Source: Nitromaritima sp964584125 (lineage in GTDB: Bacteria > Nitrospinota > Nitrospinia > Nitrospinales > VA-1). Taken from it: DNA of 22,587 nt. The DNA is taken from positions 1 to 22,587 of the forward strand of contig CAZOYP010000043.1 in NCBI GenBank assembly GCA_964584125.1, in the 5' to 3' direction. The notes beneath the pieces were generated by a model. It had not been told where the DNA came from and made no database searches. It saw only the letters and a list, made by a program, of their open reading frames with translations. Position numbers and translations under genes: made by a program. Shown here piece after piece: positions 14,828-22,587 of this stretch; position 1 is the stretch's first letter, and every line of letters starts with the position of its first letter.

Positions 14828-15940
14828 TTGAGCTTTTTAAAATCGAAACAGCTTCATTGCGATTCAATACTTCTTATCACAACCACTATATTGGTTTTAA
14901 TTGGTCTTGTGATGGTTTTTAGTTCTAGTGGAGTGTATGCAATGGAAAAATATAATGATGCTTACTACTTCCTTAAGCGACAATTGGTCTGGGTTGTTCT
15001 AGGAGCGGTAATAATGTTTTTGGCTAGAGAAATGGACTACCGTGGATTAGAAAAATACACTTATCCCATAATGGGAGTAACGTTTCTGATGTTGTTAGCA
15101 GTAATGATGCCTGGTCTTGGAAAAGAAGTTGGCGGAGCAAGGCGCTGGTTAATGCTAGGGGGTTTTACTTTTCAGCCATCAGAGCTTGCTAAGTTTGCAT
15201 TGATACTGTTTATAGCAAAATCTTTAGTTAAGCGGTCCGACCAGTTAAAAAACTTTGCTTATGGGTATTTGCCTAAACTAATTGTTCTTGGTTTTTTCTT
15301 TGTGCCTATTCTGTTTCAGCCAGATTTTGGGACGGCAATGATTATATGTATCGTTGCCTTCGCTATGCTAATGATAGCAGGGCTACGTTCAAAATTTTTA
15401 ATTTGTTCAATTTTAGCTATCGTGCCTTTTGTTGCTTTGGCAATTATGAATGCCGATTACCGACAGCGAAGAATAATTGCATTTCTTAATCCCTGGGAAC
15501 ATGAATCAAATGCTGGTTTTCAGGTTGTTCAATCGTTTTATGCGTTTGGGCGTGGTGGAATATTTGGTTCTGGAATAGGGAGTAGCAGCCAAAAGCTGTT
15601 TTATCTTCCAGAGGCGCATACAGATTTTATATTTTCGGTAATCGGAGAAGAGCTTGGGTTTGTGGGAGTCTTAATAATTATTTCCTTATTTGCAATTTTG
15701 ATTTGGAGAGGTTTTGTTATTGCTTATTATGCAAAGGATTCTTTTGGTACTCATGTAGCTATTGGTTTGACACTTTTAATTGGTATTCAAGCATTTATGA
15801 ATATGGGAGTTACTGTGGGTTTGCTTCCAACAAAGGGCTTAACACTCCCTTTTGTAAGTATGGGGGGATCATCGTTGGTGGTTTTAATGCTTTCAATAGG
15901 AGTTTTATTAAATATTTCGGGAAAGCTGATCCGAAATTGA
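14828..15940 (+). CDS. ftsW: FtsW, septal peptidoglycan glycosyltransferase (SEDS family)
   Basis: A membrane protein of about 370 residues with roughly ten helices. It polymerises lipid II into glycan chains at the septum with FtsI. Family motifs: VFSSSGVYAMEKYNDAYYF, GGARRWLMLGGFTFQPSELAK, FQPDFGTA, LPEAHTDFIFSVIGEELGF and LPTKGLTLPFVSMGGSS. Its place between murD and murG supports FtsW over the paralogue RodA. No ATG is available upstream of the first helix. TTG at 14828 is chosen because a run of seven G (14818-14824) precedes it at a workable distance. Another TTG, at 14816, would add four residues but has no binding site. The start is therefore uncertain by a few residues. Confidence 0.94.
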   Translation: MSFLKSKQLHCDSILLITTTILVLIGLVMVFSSSGVYAMEKYNDAYYFLKRQLVWVVLGAVIMFLAREMDYRGLEKYTYPIMGVTFLMLLAVMMPGLGKEVGGARRWLMLGGFTFQPSELAKFALILFIAKSLVKRSDQLKNFAYGYLPKLIVLGFFFVPILFQPDFGTAMIICIVAFAMLMIAGLRSKFLICSILAIVPFVALAIMNADYRQRRIIAFLNPWEHESNAGFQVVQSFYAFGRGGIFGSGIGSSSQKLFYLPEAHTDFIFSVIGEELGFVGVLIIISLFAILIWRGFVIAYYAKDSFGTHVAIGLTLLIGIQAFMNMGVTVGLLPTKGLTLPFVSMGGSSLVVLMLSIGVLLNISGKLIRN

Positions 15941-15950
15941 ACTACGGCTT

Positions 15951-17096
15951 ATGATACGAAAGGTTGTGATTGCAGGGGGAGGCACTGGAGGTCATTTATT
16001 TCCAGGCATAGCGCTCGCAAAAGCACTTAGGAGAAATGATATGACAATAGAAATTTCATTTATGGGAACTAAACAAGGAATTGAATCAAAGGTCCTTCCT
16101 AGGGAAGGTTTTAAGTTAAAAACTATTATTTCTTCAGGTTTGTTAGGTAAAAAAGGGCTTAATAGATGGGTTTCTTGGTCAAAACTTCCAGTGGGGACAG
16201 CACAATCGATGTGTTTTTTAATTCGTAATCGTCCCAACCTTGTTGTGGGTGTTGGTGGTTATGCCTCTGCTCCAGTGGTTTTTTCAGCCTGGCTTTTACG
16301 TATTCCAATTCTAATTCATGAACAAAATGCCATTCCAGGCATGGCTAATAAATGGTTAGGTAAAATCGCAGACAAAGTGGCCGTGTCTTATAAAGGGTCT
16401 AAAGAATTTTTTTCTAAAAAAAAGGTAGAAGTGACAGGTAATATGATTGACGAAAAACTTTGCCAGCCAAAAGAGGAATTTCCTCTTCCCTTAAAACAAC
16501 CATTCGGAATATTGATTTTGGGTGGAAGCCAAGGGGCACATTCGATCAATATGGCGATGCTTGATGCGCTCGATCTATTGTCCGATAGAAGAGACCGTCT
16601 TTATATTACACACCAAACAGGTGATGCAGATTATGAAAATGTGAAAAAAAAATATGCTGAGAAAAAGTTCTCCGCCAATGTTATGTCTTTTATAACTGAT
16701 ATGCCTATGAGATATCGATTGGCTTCTCTTGTTATATGCCGATCAGGCGCCACGACTCTTGCTGAAGTTACTGCAGCGGGAAAAGTTTCTGCTCTTATCC
16801 CTTTTCCCTATGCAGCTAACAATCATCAGGAGCATAACGCTAGGATTATTGAGGCTGCAGACGCAGGAGAGGTGATTTTGGACAAAGAAATTTCCGGAGA
16901 ACGGCTCGCAAAATCGATTAAAAAAGCAATGGACGAACCTAAGAACCTCGAGAGAATGGAGAATAATAGCTATCGCCTTGGTAGTCGAGATGCAACTAAA
17001 AAAGTTCGTAAAATTTGCTTTGATTTAATGAATGCTGCAAAAAAAAATGCGGATAGTAACAAGTCGAAAGAAAAATATGCTTTGTCATGCTTCTAG
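15951..17096 (+). CDS. murG: MurG, lipid II-forming GlcNAc transferase
   Basis: A 381-residue GT-B glycosyltransferase. It adds GlcNAc from UDP-GlcNAc to lipid I at the cytoplasmic membrane face, forming lipid II. Motifs: the glycine-rich loop GGGTGGHLFPGIALA (residues 9-23), GVGGYASAPVVFSA, HEQNAIPGMANKWL, GGSQGAHSIN, RSGATTLAEV and FPYAANNHQEHNA. The family motif GNPVR reads GNMIDEK here, a small deviation. The tail of about 20 residues (from NAAKKNADSNKSK) is low in complexity and longer than in many relatives. The gene starts 10 bases after ftsW and overlaps murC by 10. Confidence 0.96.
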   Translation: MIRKVVIAGGGTGGHLFPGIALAKALRRNDMTIEISFMGTKQGIESKVLPREGFKLKTIISSGLLGKKGLNRWVSWSKLPVGTAQSMCFLIRNRPNLVVGVGGYASAPVVFSAWLLRIPILIHEQNAIPGMANKWLGKIADKVAVSYKGSKEFFSKKKVEVTGNMIDEKLCQPKEEFPLPLKQPFGILILGGSQGAHSINMAMLDALDLLSDRRDRLYITHQTGDADYENVKKKYAEKKFSANVMSFITDMPMRYRLASLVICRSGATTLAEVTAAGKVSALIPFPYAANNHQEHNARIIEAADAGEVILDKEISGERLAKSIKKAMDEPKNLERMENNSYRLGSRDATKKVRKICFDLMNAAKKNADSNKSKEKYALSCF

Positions 17097-18463
17097 GGAA
17101 AACCAAAAAAATCCACTTTGTTGGAATCGGAGGATCAGGCATGAGTGGAATAGCTGAAGTTTTAATTAATCAGGGATATGAAGTAAGTGGTTCTGATAAA
17201 AGTGAGACGTCTGTAACCTGTCACCTGAAGAGCATTGGCGCAAAAATATTTTTCAATCATGCTCCTGAAAATATCGAAGGAACCCAAGTTGTTGTTATGT
17301 CAAGTGCTATAGGCTTAAATAATCCAGAAATAACTAGGGCGAAAGAGATTATGATTCCGGTGATCCCTCGTGCAGAAATGTTAGCTGAGTTGATGCGCAT
17401 GAAGTATGGGATTGCTATTGCAGGAACTCATGGAAAAACGACGACAACTTCTTTGGTTTCTACGGTTCTTGCTGGTGGACAGCTTGATCCAACTGTGATT
17501 ATTGGAGGAAGATTGAAAAACTCTGGAAGCCACGCCAAACTTGGGCAAAGTAAATTTCTAGTGGCAGAAGCTGATGAAAGCGATGGGTCGTTTATGCGAC
17601 TTTCACCTTCTATTGCAGTTGTCACAACTCTTGATGATGAACATATGGATTTTTACAAAACATTAGAAAATATGAAAGATACTTTTCTGCAGTTTATTAA
17701 TAAAATCCCATTTTATGGTTCAGCCATTCTATGTCTAGATGACCCTAACATACAGTCGCTGATTCCATATGTTGAAAAAAGATACATTACATATGGGCTC
17801 AGTTCCCAAGCAGATTATACGGCCCGCAACATTTCAATTGATGGGTTAAAAACATATTTTAATGTATTTCGATTTGGAAAAGATCTGGGGCGCATACGTT
17901 CAGGAGCCTTAGGGCGGCATAATGTTCTCAATACCCTTGCAGCTGTTGCTGTTGGAATAGAATTGGATCTTGATTTTGAAACAATAGCAGATTCACTTCT
18001 TCAGTTTCAAGGTATTCAGAGGAGATTTGAAATTGTAAGTCAGTCATACGAATTAACTTTAGTAGATGATTATGGGCATCATCCAGTTGAGATAAAGGCA
18101 TCTTTAAAAACGGCAAAAGAAGTTTGGTCTGGTAGTCGATTGATTGTCATATTTCAGCCTCATAGATACTCGCGGACAAAGCTTCTGATGAAGGATTTTT
18201 GGTCTGCTTTTAATGATGCCGACTATTTATTTGTGATGAATATATTCTCTGCAGGAGAAAGCCCTTTGGAAAACGTGCATGCTAGCCACATTGTTGAAGG
18301 GGCACGTGAATGTGGGCATAAAAATGCTAAATATATTAAAAATAAAAACGAACTGAATAAAAAACTGGACTGTCTTATTAAACCTGGTGACGTATTGATG
18401 ACATTGGGTGCAGGAGATGTGTGGAAGTTGGGAAGAGATTTTTTAGAGGCTAGGCTTTCTTAA
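17087..18463 (+). CDS. murC: MurC, UDP-MurNAc:L-alanine ligase
   Basis: A 458-residue Mur ligase, the normal MurC length. It attaches L-alanine to UDP-MurNAc, the first step of stem peptide assembly. Motifs: the N-terminal dinucleotide-like loop HFVGIGGSGMSGIAE (residues 10-24), SSAIGLNNPE, ATP-binding loop AGTHGKTTT (112-120), VAEADESDGSF, DDEHMDFY, RRFEIV, LVDDYGHHPVE, FQPHRYSRT and a TLGAGDVWKLG ending. The start lies inside the end of murG, with a 10-base overlap, which suggests translational coupling. No irregularity was seen. Confidence 0.97.
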   Translation: MLLGKTKKIHFVGIGGSGMSGIAEVLINQGYEVSGSDKSETSVTCHLKSIGAKIFFNHAPENIEGTQVVVMSSAIGLNNPEITRAKEIMIPVIPRAEMLAELMRMKYGIAIAGTHGKTTTTSLVSTVLAGGQLDPTVIIGGRLKNSGSHAKLGQSKFLVAEADESDGSFMRLSPSIAVVTTLDDEHMDFYKTLENMKDTFLQFINKIPFYGSAILCLDDPNIQSLIPYVEKRYITYGLSSQADYTARNISIDGLKTYFNVFRFGKDLGRIRSGALGRHNVLNTLAAVAVGIELDLDFETIADSLLQFQGIQRRFEIVSQSYELTLVDDYGHHPVEIKASLKTAKEVWSGSRLIVIFQPHRYSRTKLLMKDFWSAFNDADYLFVMNIFSAGESPLENVHASHIVEGARECGHKNAKYIKNKNELNKKLDCLIKPGDVLMTLGAGDVWKLGRDFLEARLS

Positions 18464-18481
18464 AAACTAATTATTAAATAT

Positions 18482-18489
18482 AGGAGGTG
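18482..18489 (+). promoter_or_regulatory. Strong ribosome binding site of murB
   Basis: AGGAGGTG is a near-perfect complement to the 16S rRNA tail. It lies 9-11 bases before ATG 18499. It overlaps an upstream GTG (18487), which therefore cannot be the start it serves. Confidence 0.7.
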
Positions 18490-18498
18490 TTTATCCTT

Positions 18499-19542
18499 AT
18501 GCTGAGCGGACCTTGGAAACAAAAATTAATACGCTACGCACACACTGGAACTGATTATAAACTTCCCATGATGAATAGTATGGATTCACCCATAACTATT
18601 CTGGGGAGAAAAATCACGCAGAGAAAAAATATGAATCTTTCTTTTCAAAATAAGATCAAAGGTGAAGTTTTGTATGACGAAATGATGTCAAAACACACAT
18701 CAATGCGAATTGGAGGGCCGGCCGATATCTTTATTCTCCCTGCTAATTTTAGAGACTTGGAAATAGTTTTAAAGAATCGAGGGAATTGTCCTATATGGAT
18801 AATAGGGGAAGGAACTAATCTTCTTGTTCGAGATCAAGGTATTCGAGGAATTGTGATCTCATTAAAAAATTGTTTCAAGTCAATAAAACGGCCGGTATTT
18901 TTTAAATCATTAGATGGTAAAGAAAGAGCTGTCATTCAAGTAGATGGTGGAGTGAAGTTATCCTACTTGGCAAAATTTACAGCACGTTATGGTCTAAAAG
19001 GTATTGAGAGCTTAGTTGGTATTCCAGGTTCGGTTGGAGGATCCGTTGCAATGAATGCTGGGGCTGAAGGTTCTGAAGTTAGTCATGTTCTCCGGAGTGT
19101 AAAGTTTATGACTCTTGATGGTGAGATTAGGACATATAGCAAGAATGAAATGGTGTTTGCTTATAGAAAAACTACATTTCCGTCAAAAGGTGGAATAGTA
19201 ATTGAAGCTGAACTAGAGCTAGAAAAGGGGGAAATCGTCGATATACATCGTGAAATGGATAAATATTTATCGCGGCGGGGTTCAACGCAGCCATTGACCA
19301 TGCCAAACTCTGGTTCGATTTTTAAAAATCCGGATGGTGAAAAAGCTGGTCATTTAATTGAGTCTGCTGGGCTAAAAGGTTTTCGAATTGGAGGGGCCAG
19401 CGTGTCTATTAAGCATGCCAATTTTATAGTGAACAAAGGGGATGCTTCTGCGGAGGATGTGATGAGATTAATAAAACATATTCAAACTGTAGTCGAGAAG
19501 AAAAGTGGTATCAAGTTAGAACAGGAAATAATAGTTATTTAA
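18499..19542 (+). CDS. murB: MurB, UDP-N-acetylenolpyruvoylglucosamine reductase
   Basis: An FAD enzyme of 347 residues from ATG 18499. It reduces UDP-GlcNAc-enolpyruvate to UDP-MurNAc with NADPH. Motifs: SMRIGGPADIFILP, IIGEGTNLLVRD, LVGIPGSVGGSVAMNAGAEG, FAYRKTTF, NSGSIFKNP with the proton-donor Ser, and AGHLIESAGLKGFRIGGASVS. The YRxTxF-containing short form resembles the type II (Gram-positive-like) MurB. About 44 residues before NLSFQNKIKGEVL are extra for the family; ATG 18631 would give a conventional N-terminus. The strong AGGAGGTG at 18482-18489 favours 18499. It lies between murC (35 bases) and ddl (23 bases). Confidence 0.93.
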   Translation: MLSGPWKQKLIRYAHTGTDYKLPMMNSMDSPITILGRKITQRKNMNLSFQNKIKGEVLYDEMMSKHTSMRIGGPADIFILPANFRDLEIVLKNRGNCPIWIIGEGTNLLVRDQGIRGIVISLKNCFKSIKRPVFFKSLDGKERAVIQVDGGVKLSYLAKFTARYGLKGIESLVGIPGSVGGSVAMNAGAEGSEVSHVLRSVKFMTLDGEIRTYSKNEMVFAYRKTTFPSKGGIVIEAELELEKGEIVDIHREMDKYLSRRGSTQPLTMPNSGSIFKNPDGEKAGHLIESAGLKGFRIGGASVSIKHANFIVNKGDASAEDVMRLIKHIQTVVEKKSGIKLEQEIIVI

Positions 19543-19565
19543 CTTTATTAATAGCCCTATTAAAG

Positions 19566-20486
19566 ATGCAATTTAAAGAAAAAGTGATTGGAGTTTTAAT
19601 GGGAGGCTTATCCCCTGAGCGAGAAGTTTCTCTTGCCTCGGGTAATGCTGTTTTAGAGGCAGTTAAAAGAAAAGGTTTGATGGGAGTTGGGATTGATGTG
19701 AGTAATGATATTTCTTTTGCAGTTAATAAAAATAAAGTTGATATAGCCTTCATCGCTCTCCACGGTGTTTATGGAGAGGATGGCTCTATTCAAGGTTTGC
19801 TGGAATACGAAAAAATACCATATACGGGTCCGGGTGTTTTAGCAAGCGCATTGGCTTATGATAAGGTCAAGTCAAAAGAAATTTTTAAGTTTAATGAAAT
19901 TCCAACGGCAGATTACCAGGTTTTTTACCGCGAAGAAAAAGAAAAAAATAAGCGCGATTTAAATTTTCCAATCGTAGTAAAGCCCTCGAACCAGGGTTCA
20001 AGTATAGGGGTTAGCATTGTAAGGGAAGACAAAGAATGGATAGCAGCTTTGGAGCTGGCTTTTAGATATTCAAAAGAAATTCTGGTGGAGAAATTTATTG
20101 AAGGTAAGTTGTTAGCTATTGGAATGAATGGAGAGCAACCTATGCCTATTGTGCACATTAAGCCAAAATCGGAGTTTTACGATTACGAAGCTAAATACAG
20201 TCGCGGAAAAACAGAATATATTTGTCCTGCCGAGCTTAGCACAAAAGAAATTGAGCGCTGCGAAGATGTGGCGGTCAAAGTTTATCGTGTTTTAAGAGGA
20301 AACGGGATGCCAAGAGTTGACCTGATACTAGATGCTGAAGGAGTGCCATATGTGCTTGAGATGAATACTATACCAGGTATGACTCGCACAAGTCTTTTGC
20401 CGATGGCAGCAAAGAAATCTGGAATAGAGTTCGATGACTTAGTAATAGAAATTTTAAAACAGGCTCAGCTTAATTATGAAGGGTGA
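19566..20486 (+). CDS. ddl: Ddl, D-alanine:D-alanine ligase
   Basis: A 306-residue ATP-grasp enzyme of DdlB length. It makes D-Ala-D-Ala for MurF in the cytoplasm. Visible motifs: VLMGGLSPEREVSLASG near the N-terminus, ALHGVYGEDGSIQGLLE, PYTGPGVLASALAYDK, PIVVKPSNQGSSIGVS (ATP binding), MPRVDLILD and VLEMNTIPGMTRTSLLP (metal and substrate binding). These are the signature elements of the family in normal order. Its end overlaps the first possible ftsQ start codon (GTGA). The place between murB and ftsQ is the usual one in dcw clusters. Confidence 0.97.
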   Translation: MQFKEKVIGVLMGGLSPEREVSLASGNAVLEAVKRKGLMGVGIDVSNDISFAVNKNKVDIAFIALHGVYGEDGSIQGLLEYEKIPYTGPGVLASALAYDKVKSKEIFKFNEIPTADYQVFYREEKEKNKRDLNFPIVVKPSNQGSSIGVSIVREDKEWIAALELAFRYSKEILVEKFIEGKLLAIGMNGEQPMPIVHIKPKSEFYDYEAKYSRGKTEYICPAELSTKEIERCEDVAVKVYRVLRGNGMPRVDLILDAEGVPYVLEMNTIPGMTRTSLLPMAAKKSGIEFDDLVIEILKQAQLNYEG

Positions 20487-20494
20487 AAATTTTT

Positions 20495-21364
20495 ATGGAC
20501 TTAACTTTGTTAGAGGAAAAAAACTTAGTTGACGTCTGGAAACAGAAAGAAACTCGTCAACGTAGGAGCCGAAAAAAAGACGAGTTTTCTGTAAGAAAAT
20601 CAAAATGGAGAATAGCCAATTTAGACTTGAGTTCGGCCATCTTGACCTTGGTAACTGGGTTGACAAAGGCTATTTTACTGATTGTATGTTTCTATGCGGT
20701 TTTCTCAAGCTATAGATTTATAACTCATTCACATCGTTTTAATATAGACGAAGTGGGTGTGATTGGTAATAAACGGTTATCAAACGAAGCATTGAATGAA
20801 TGGGTTGGACCAATAGTTGGACAGAATATATTTAGGCTGAATTTAGATGAAATTTCCCAAAAGCTAGCTGATCATCCATGGGTGCAATCGGCTTCAGCCA
20901 GAAGAGTTTTCCCTCAAGCTATTCATATTGAGCTTAAGGAAAGAACCCCTCTTGCTAAAATTCAATTAGAAGATATGTATGTTATGGATAATTATGGAGT
21001 TTTGCTGGGAACAGAAGTAGGTAGTCTAAGCAAACTACCCACTATAACCGGCATTAAAATAAAAAATGCTAGGTTGGGGGAAAATGTTGCTGATGAAGAA
21101 ATTATTGATGGATTAAAAATAATGCACAGTCTTAATCAACTATCAATGTTCGAGGAAAACAAAATAGAAAATGTACATATTAGTAGTAGGTCAAGAATAA
21201 TTTTTTCAACACATAATCAAGATACTATGATTTATATACGCCCAGAAATAGCACGAGAAAGTTTTAAAAATCTAGTGCTGGCACTGGGTGCTATAAAAAA
21301 AAATGGACAGGACTTGAGTTATATCGATTTGTCTTTTAAAAATAAAATTATTTTAAAACATTAA
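20495..21364 (+). CDS. ftsQ: FtsQ, divisome membrane protein with POTRA domain
   Basis: A bitopic division protein of 289 residues from ATG 20495. GTG 20483 would add four residues and overlap the ddl stop, but only the ATG has a spaced ribosome binding site (GAAGGG, 20478-20483). A long basic cytoplasmic part (TRQRRSRKKDE) precedes one membrane helix (about residues 46-72). The POTRA domain then follows (about 78-150, FNIDEVGVIGNKRLSNEALN … HPWVQSASARRVFPQAIHIE), and after it the beta domain (RTPLAKIQLEDMYVMDNYGV). FtsQ links FtsL and FtsB to the early divisome. It lies 64 bases before ftsA. Confidence 0.93.
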   Translation: MDLTLLEEKNLVDVWKQKETRQRRSRKKDEFSVRKSKWRIANLDLSSAILTLVTGLTKAILLIVCFYAVFSSYRFITHSHRFNIDEVGVIGNKRLSNEALNEWVGPIVGQNIFRLNLDEISQKLADHPWVQSASARRVFPQAIHIELKERTPLAKIQLEDMYVMDNYGVLLGTEVGSLSKLPTITGIKIKNARLGENVADEEIIDGLKIMHSLNQLSMFEENKIENVHISSRSRIIFSTHNQDTMIYIRPEIARESFKNLVLALGAIKKNGQDLSYIDLSFKNKIILKH

Positions 21365-21428
21365 TAAAAAAGTTGAGCGAGATTTTTGAAAAAATAAAAA
21401 GTCATAAATCTGGAAAGGGAGAGGGCGC

Positions 21429-22469
21429 ATGTCCAAGAAAAATGATTACGTAGTAGGTCTTGATATTGGGACCACCAAAATCTGCTGCATTATTGGTGAA
21501 ATTGGTCATGATAATCAAGTGGATATCATCGGTTTAGGGCAGTACCCTTCACGAGGTTTGCGTAAAGGCGTCGTAGTAAATATAGATGGTACGGTAGAGT
21601 CCATAAAAAACGCAGTTGAGGAAGCTGAGTTAATGGCAGGGTGTGAAATCGACTCAGTATTTGTTGGGATTGCGGGTGGGCATATTAATAGTTTGAATAG
21701 TCACGGAATTATTGCTGCTCAGGGCAGAGAAATTACCCAAAAGGACGTTGACCGAGTCATAGATGCAGCAAAGGCAATTGCTATTCCTCTTGACAGAGAA
21801 GTTATTCATGTTTTACCTCAAGAATACATTGTAGATAGTCAGGATGGGATTAAAACCCCGCTAGGAATGTCAGGAATACGTCTAGAAGCAAAGGTGCATA
21901 TTGTCACCGCTGCAGTTACTTCTGCGCAGAATATTGTTCGGTGCGTTAACAAGGCAGGTCTCAGTGTTAGGGATATTGTTTTAGAACAGTTGGCCTCAAG
22001 CGAATCAGTTTTGTCATCTGACGAAAAAGAACTTGGGGTTGCTATGATTGATATAGGAGGTGGTACATCTGATCTAGCAATTTTTTATCAAGAATCAATA
22101 AAACATACATCTGTTTTGACAATAGCTGGTGCGCAAATGACGAACGATATTGCTATTGGTTTGCGTACCCCAAATCAAGAAGCAGAAAAAATAAAGCATG
22201 CATATGGGTGCGCCCTTTCGGCATTAGTGGGAGAAGATGAAACTTTAGAAGTACCAAGTGTTGGTGGCCGCGAAATCCGTACTGTATCGAGGCAAATTTT
22301 AAGTGAAATTTTAGAAGCACGCGCAAGAGAAATGTTTGAAATCATGAAATCAACGTTTCAGGATTTCGTGACATTGTTTCTTCAGGAATTGTCCTCACAG
22401 GAGGAGCTGCAAGTTTACCAGGAATGGGAGAATTGGCTGAAGAAATTTTTCAACTACCAGTTCGTGTAG
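21429..22469 (+). CDS. ftsA: FtsA, actin-like divisome protein; frame broken near its 3' part
   Basis: FtsA is an actin-fold ATPase that tethers FtsZ to the membrane and recruits later division proteins. The first 307 or so residues are normal: the phosphate-1 loop VGLDIGTTKICCIIGE, the SHS2/1C domain region (GLRKGVVVNIDGTVESIKNA … VFVGIAGGHINS), VIHVLPQEYIVD, and phosphate-2 AMIDIGGGTSDLAIF. After FEIMK (about 22341-22349) the frame no longer matches FtsA and runs on for some 40 residues to a stop at 22467-22469. The conserved continuation is in the -1 frame (see 22346-22587). GGAAAGGGAGAGG before the ATG is a good ribosome binding site. A functional protein would need the frame restored. 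Confidence 0.93.
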   Translation: MSKKNDYVVGLDIGTTKICCIIGEIGHDNQVDIIGLGQYPSRGLRKGVVVNIDGTVESIKNAVEEAELMAGCEIDSVFVGIAGGHINSLNSHGIIAAQGREITQKDVDRVIDAAKAIAIPLDREVIHVLPQEYIVDSQDGIKTPLGMSGIRLEAKVHIVTAAVTSAQNIVRCVNKAGLSVRDIVLEQLASSESVLSSDEKELGVAMIDIGGGTSDLAIFYQESIKHTSVLTIAGAQMTNDIAIGLRTPNQEAEKIKHAYGCALSALVGEDETLEVPSVGGREIRTVSRQILSEILEARAREMFEIMKSTFQDFVTLFLQELSSQEELQVYQEWENWLKKFFNYQFV

Positions 22470-22587
22470 GGGTTCCCGCTAATCTGGGAGGATTAGTGGA
22501 TGTTGTAGGTAGCCCAATGTATGCAACAAGTACAGGACTGATTCAATATGGTATGAAAAGCGTCAAGGAAGGAACAACTCGTGAGCT
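22346..22587 (+). pseudogene. ftsA: Displaced 3' part of ftsA in the -1 frame
   Basis: In the frame one base back from the upstream ftsA frame, translation gives EINVSGFRDIVSSGIVLTGG followed by AASLPGMGELAEEIFQLPVR and VGVPANLGGLVDVVGSPMYA. This is the adenosine-binding motif (GIVLTGGAA) and the 2A-2B ending of FtsA, and it runs to the right edge at 22587. There is no start codon or ribosome binding site of its own, so it is the continuation of ftsA after a frameshift. The final amphipathic membrane-targeting helix lies outside the window. Confidence 0.88.

Noticed and set aside
22340..22400. Programmed -1 ribosomal frameshifting in ftsA
   Set aside because: The frame change is in the right direction, but no slippery heptamer fits the zero frame, and the upstream frame runs on for 40 codons. 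A deletion or an error explains it better.

Overview
The window comes from an AT-rich, Gram-negative bacterium. It holds two operons that point away from each other. To the left, on the minus strand, is a cytochrome c maturation (Ccm, System I) operon. To the right, on the plus strand, is the division and cell wall (dcw) cluster. The MurE has the DNPR motif of meso-diaminopimelate-adding enzymes. The cysteine-type CcmE, the compact CcmD-family protein and the gene order mraZ-rsmH-ftsL-ftsI-murE-murF-mraY-murD-ftsW-murG-murC-murB-ddl-ftsQ-ftsA fit a deltaproteobacterium-like lineage (Desulfobacterota, SAR324, Nitrospinota or similar). This placement is an inference from family knowledge, not a proven taxonomy. 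No mobile element, CRISPR array, tRNA or rRNA was seen.

Minus strand, about 1-5376: reading in the direction of transcription, a good promoter (TTGACA/TATTAT) drives ccmE, then ccmF, ccmH, a short ccmI-like gene, ccmA, ccmB, ccmD and ccmC, which runs off the left edge. CcmA/CcmB/CcmC/CcmD load heme onto the periplasmic carrier CcmE. CcmF, with CcmH and the CcmI-like protein, ligates the heme to apocytochromes. The carrier has CxxxY (Cys123, Tyr127) where the classical one has HxxxY, yet a CcmH homologue is present.

About 5272-5846 is the shared control region. The dcw side has a TTGACA / TGCTAGGAT extended -10 promoter. A ladder of AAAGTGT-like boxes with a 10-base period lies across and just downstream of the -10. 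It looks like the operator for the MraZ regulator encoded directly downstream, and would give negative autoregulation. A second, isolated AAAGTGT and a 7-bp inverted repeat lie further upstream.

Plus strand, 5847-22587: tightly packed genes, many overlapping or a few bases apart, supply the cytoplasmic steps of peptidoglycan precursor synthesis (murE, murF, murD, murC, murB, ddl), the lipid steps (mraY, murG), septal polymerisation (ftsW, ftsI) and the divisome scaffold (ftsL, ftsQ, ftsA). The main irregularity is ftsA: its frame is broken near 22346, and the conserved C-terminal part continues in the -1 frame to the right edge. This is either a sequencing or assembly error or a real lesion. 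Several starts (mraZ, murF, ftsW, murB, ftsQ) were chosen from ribosome binding sites and family fit.
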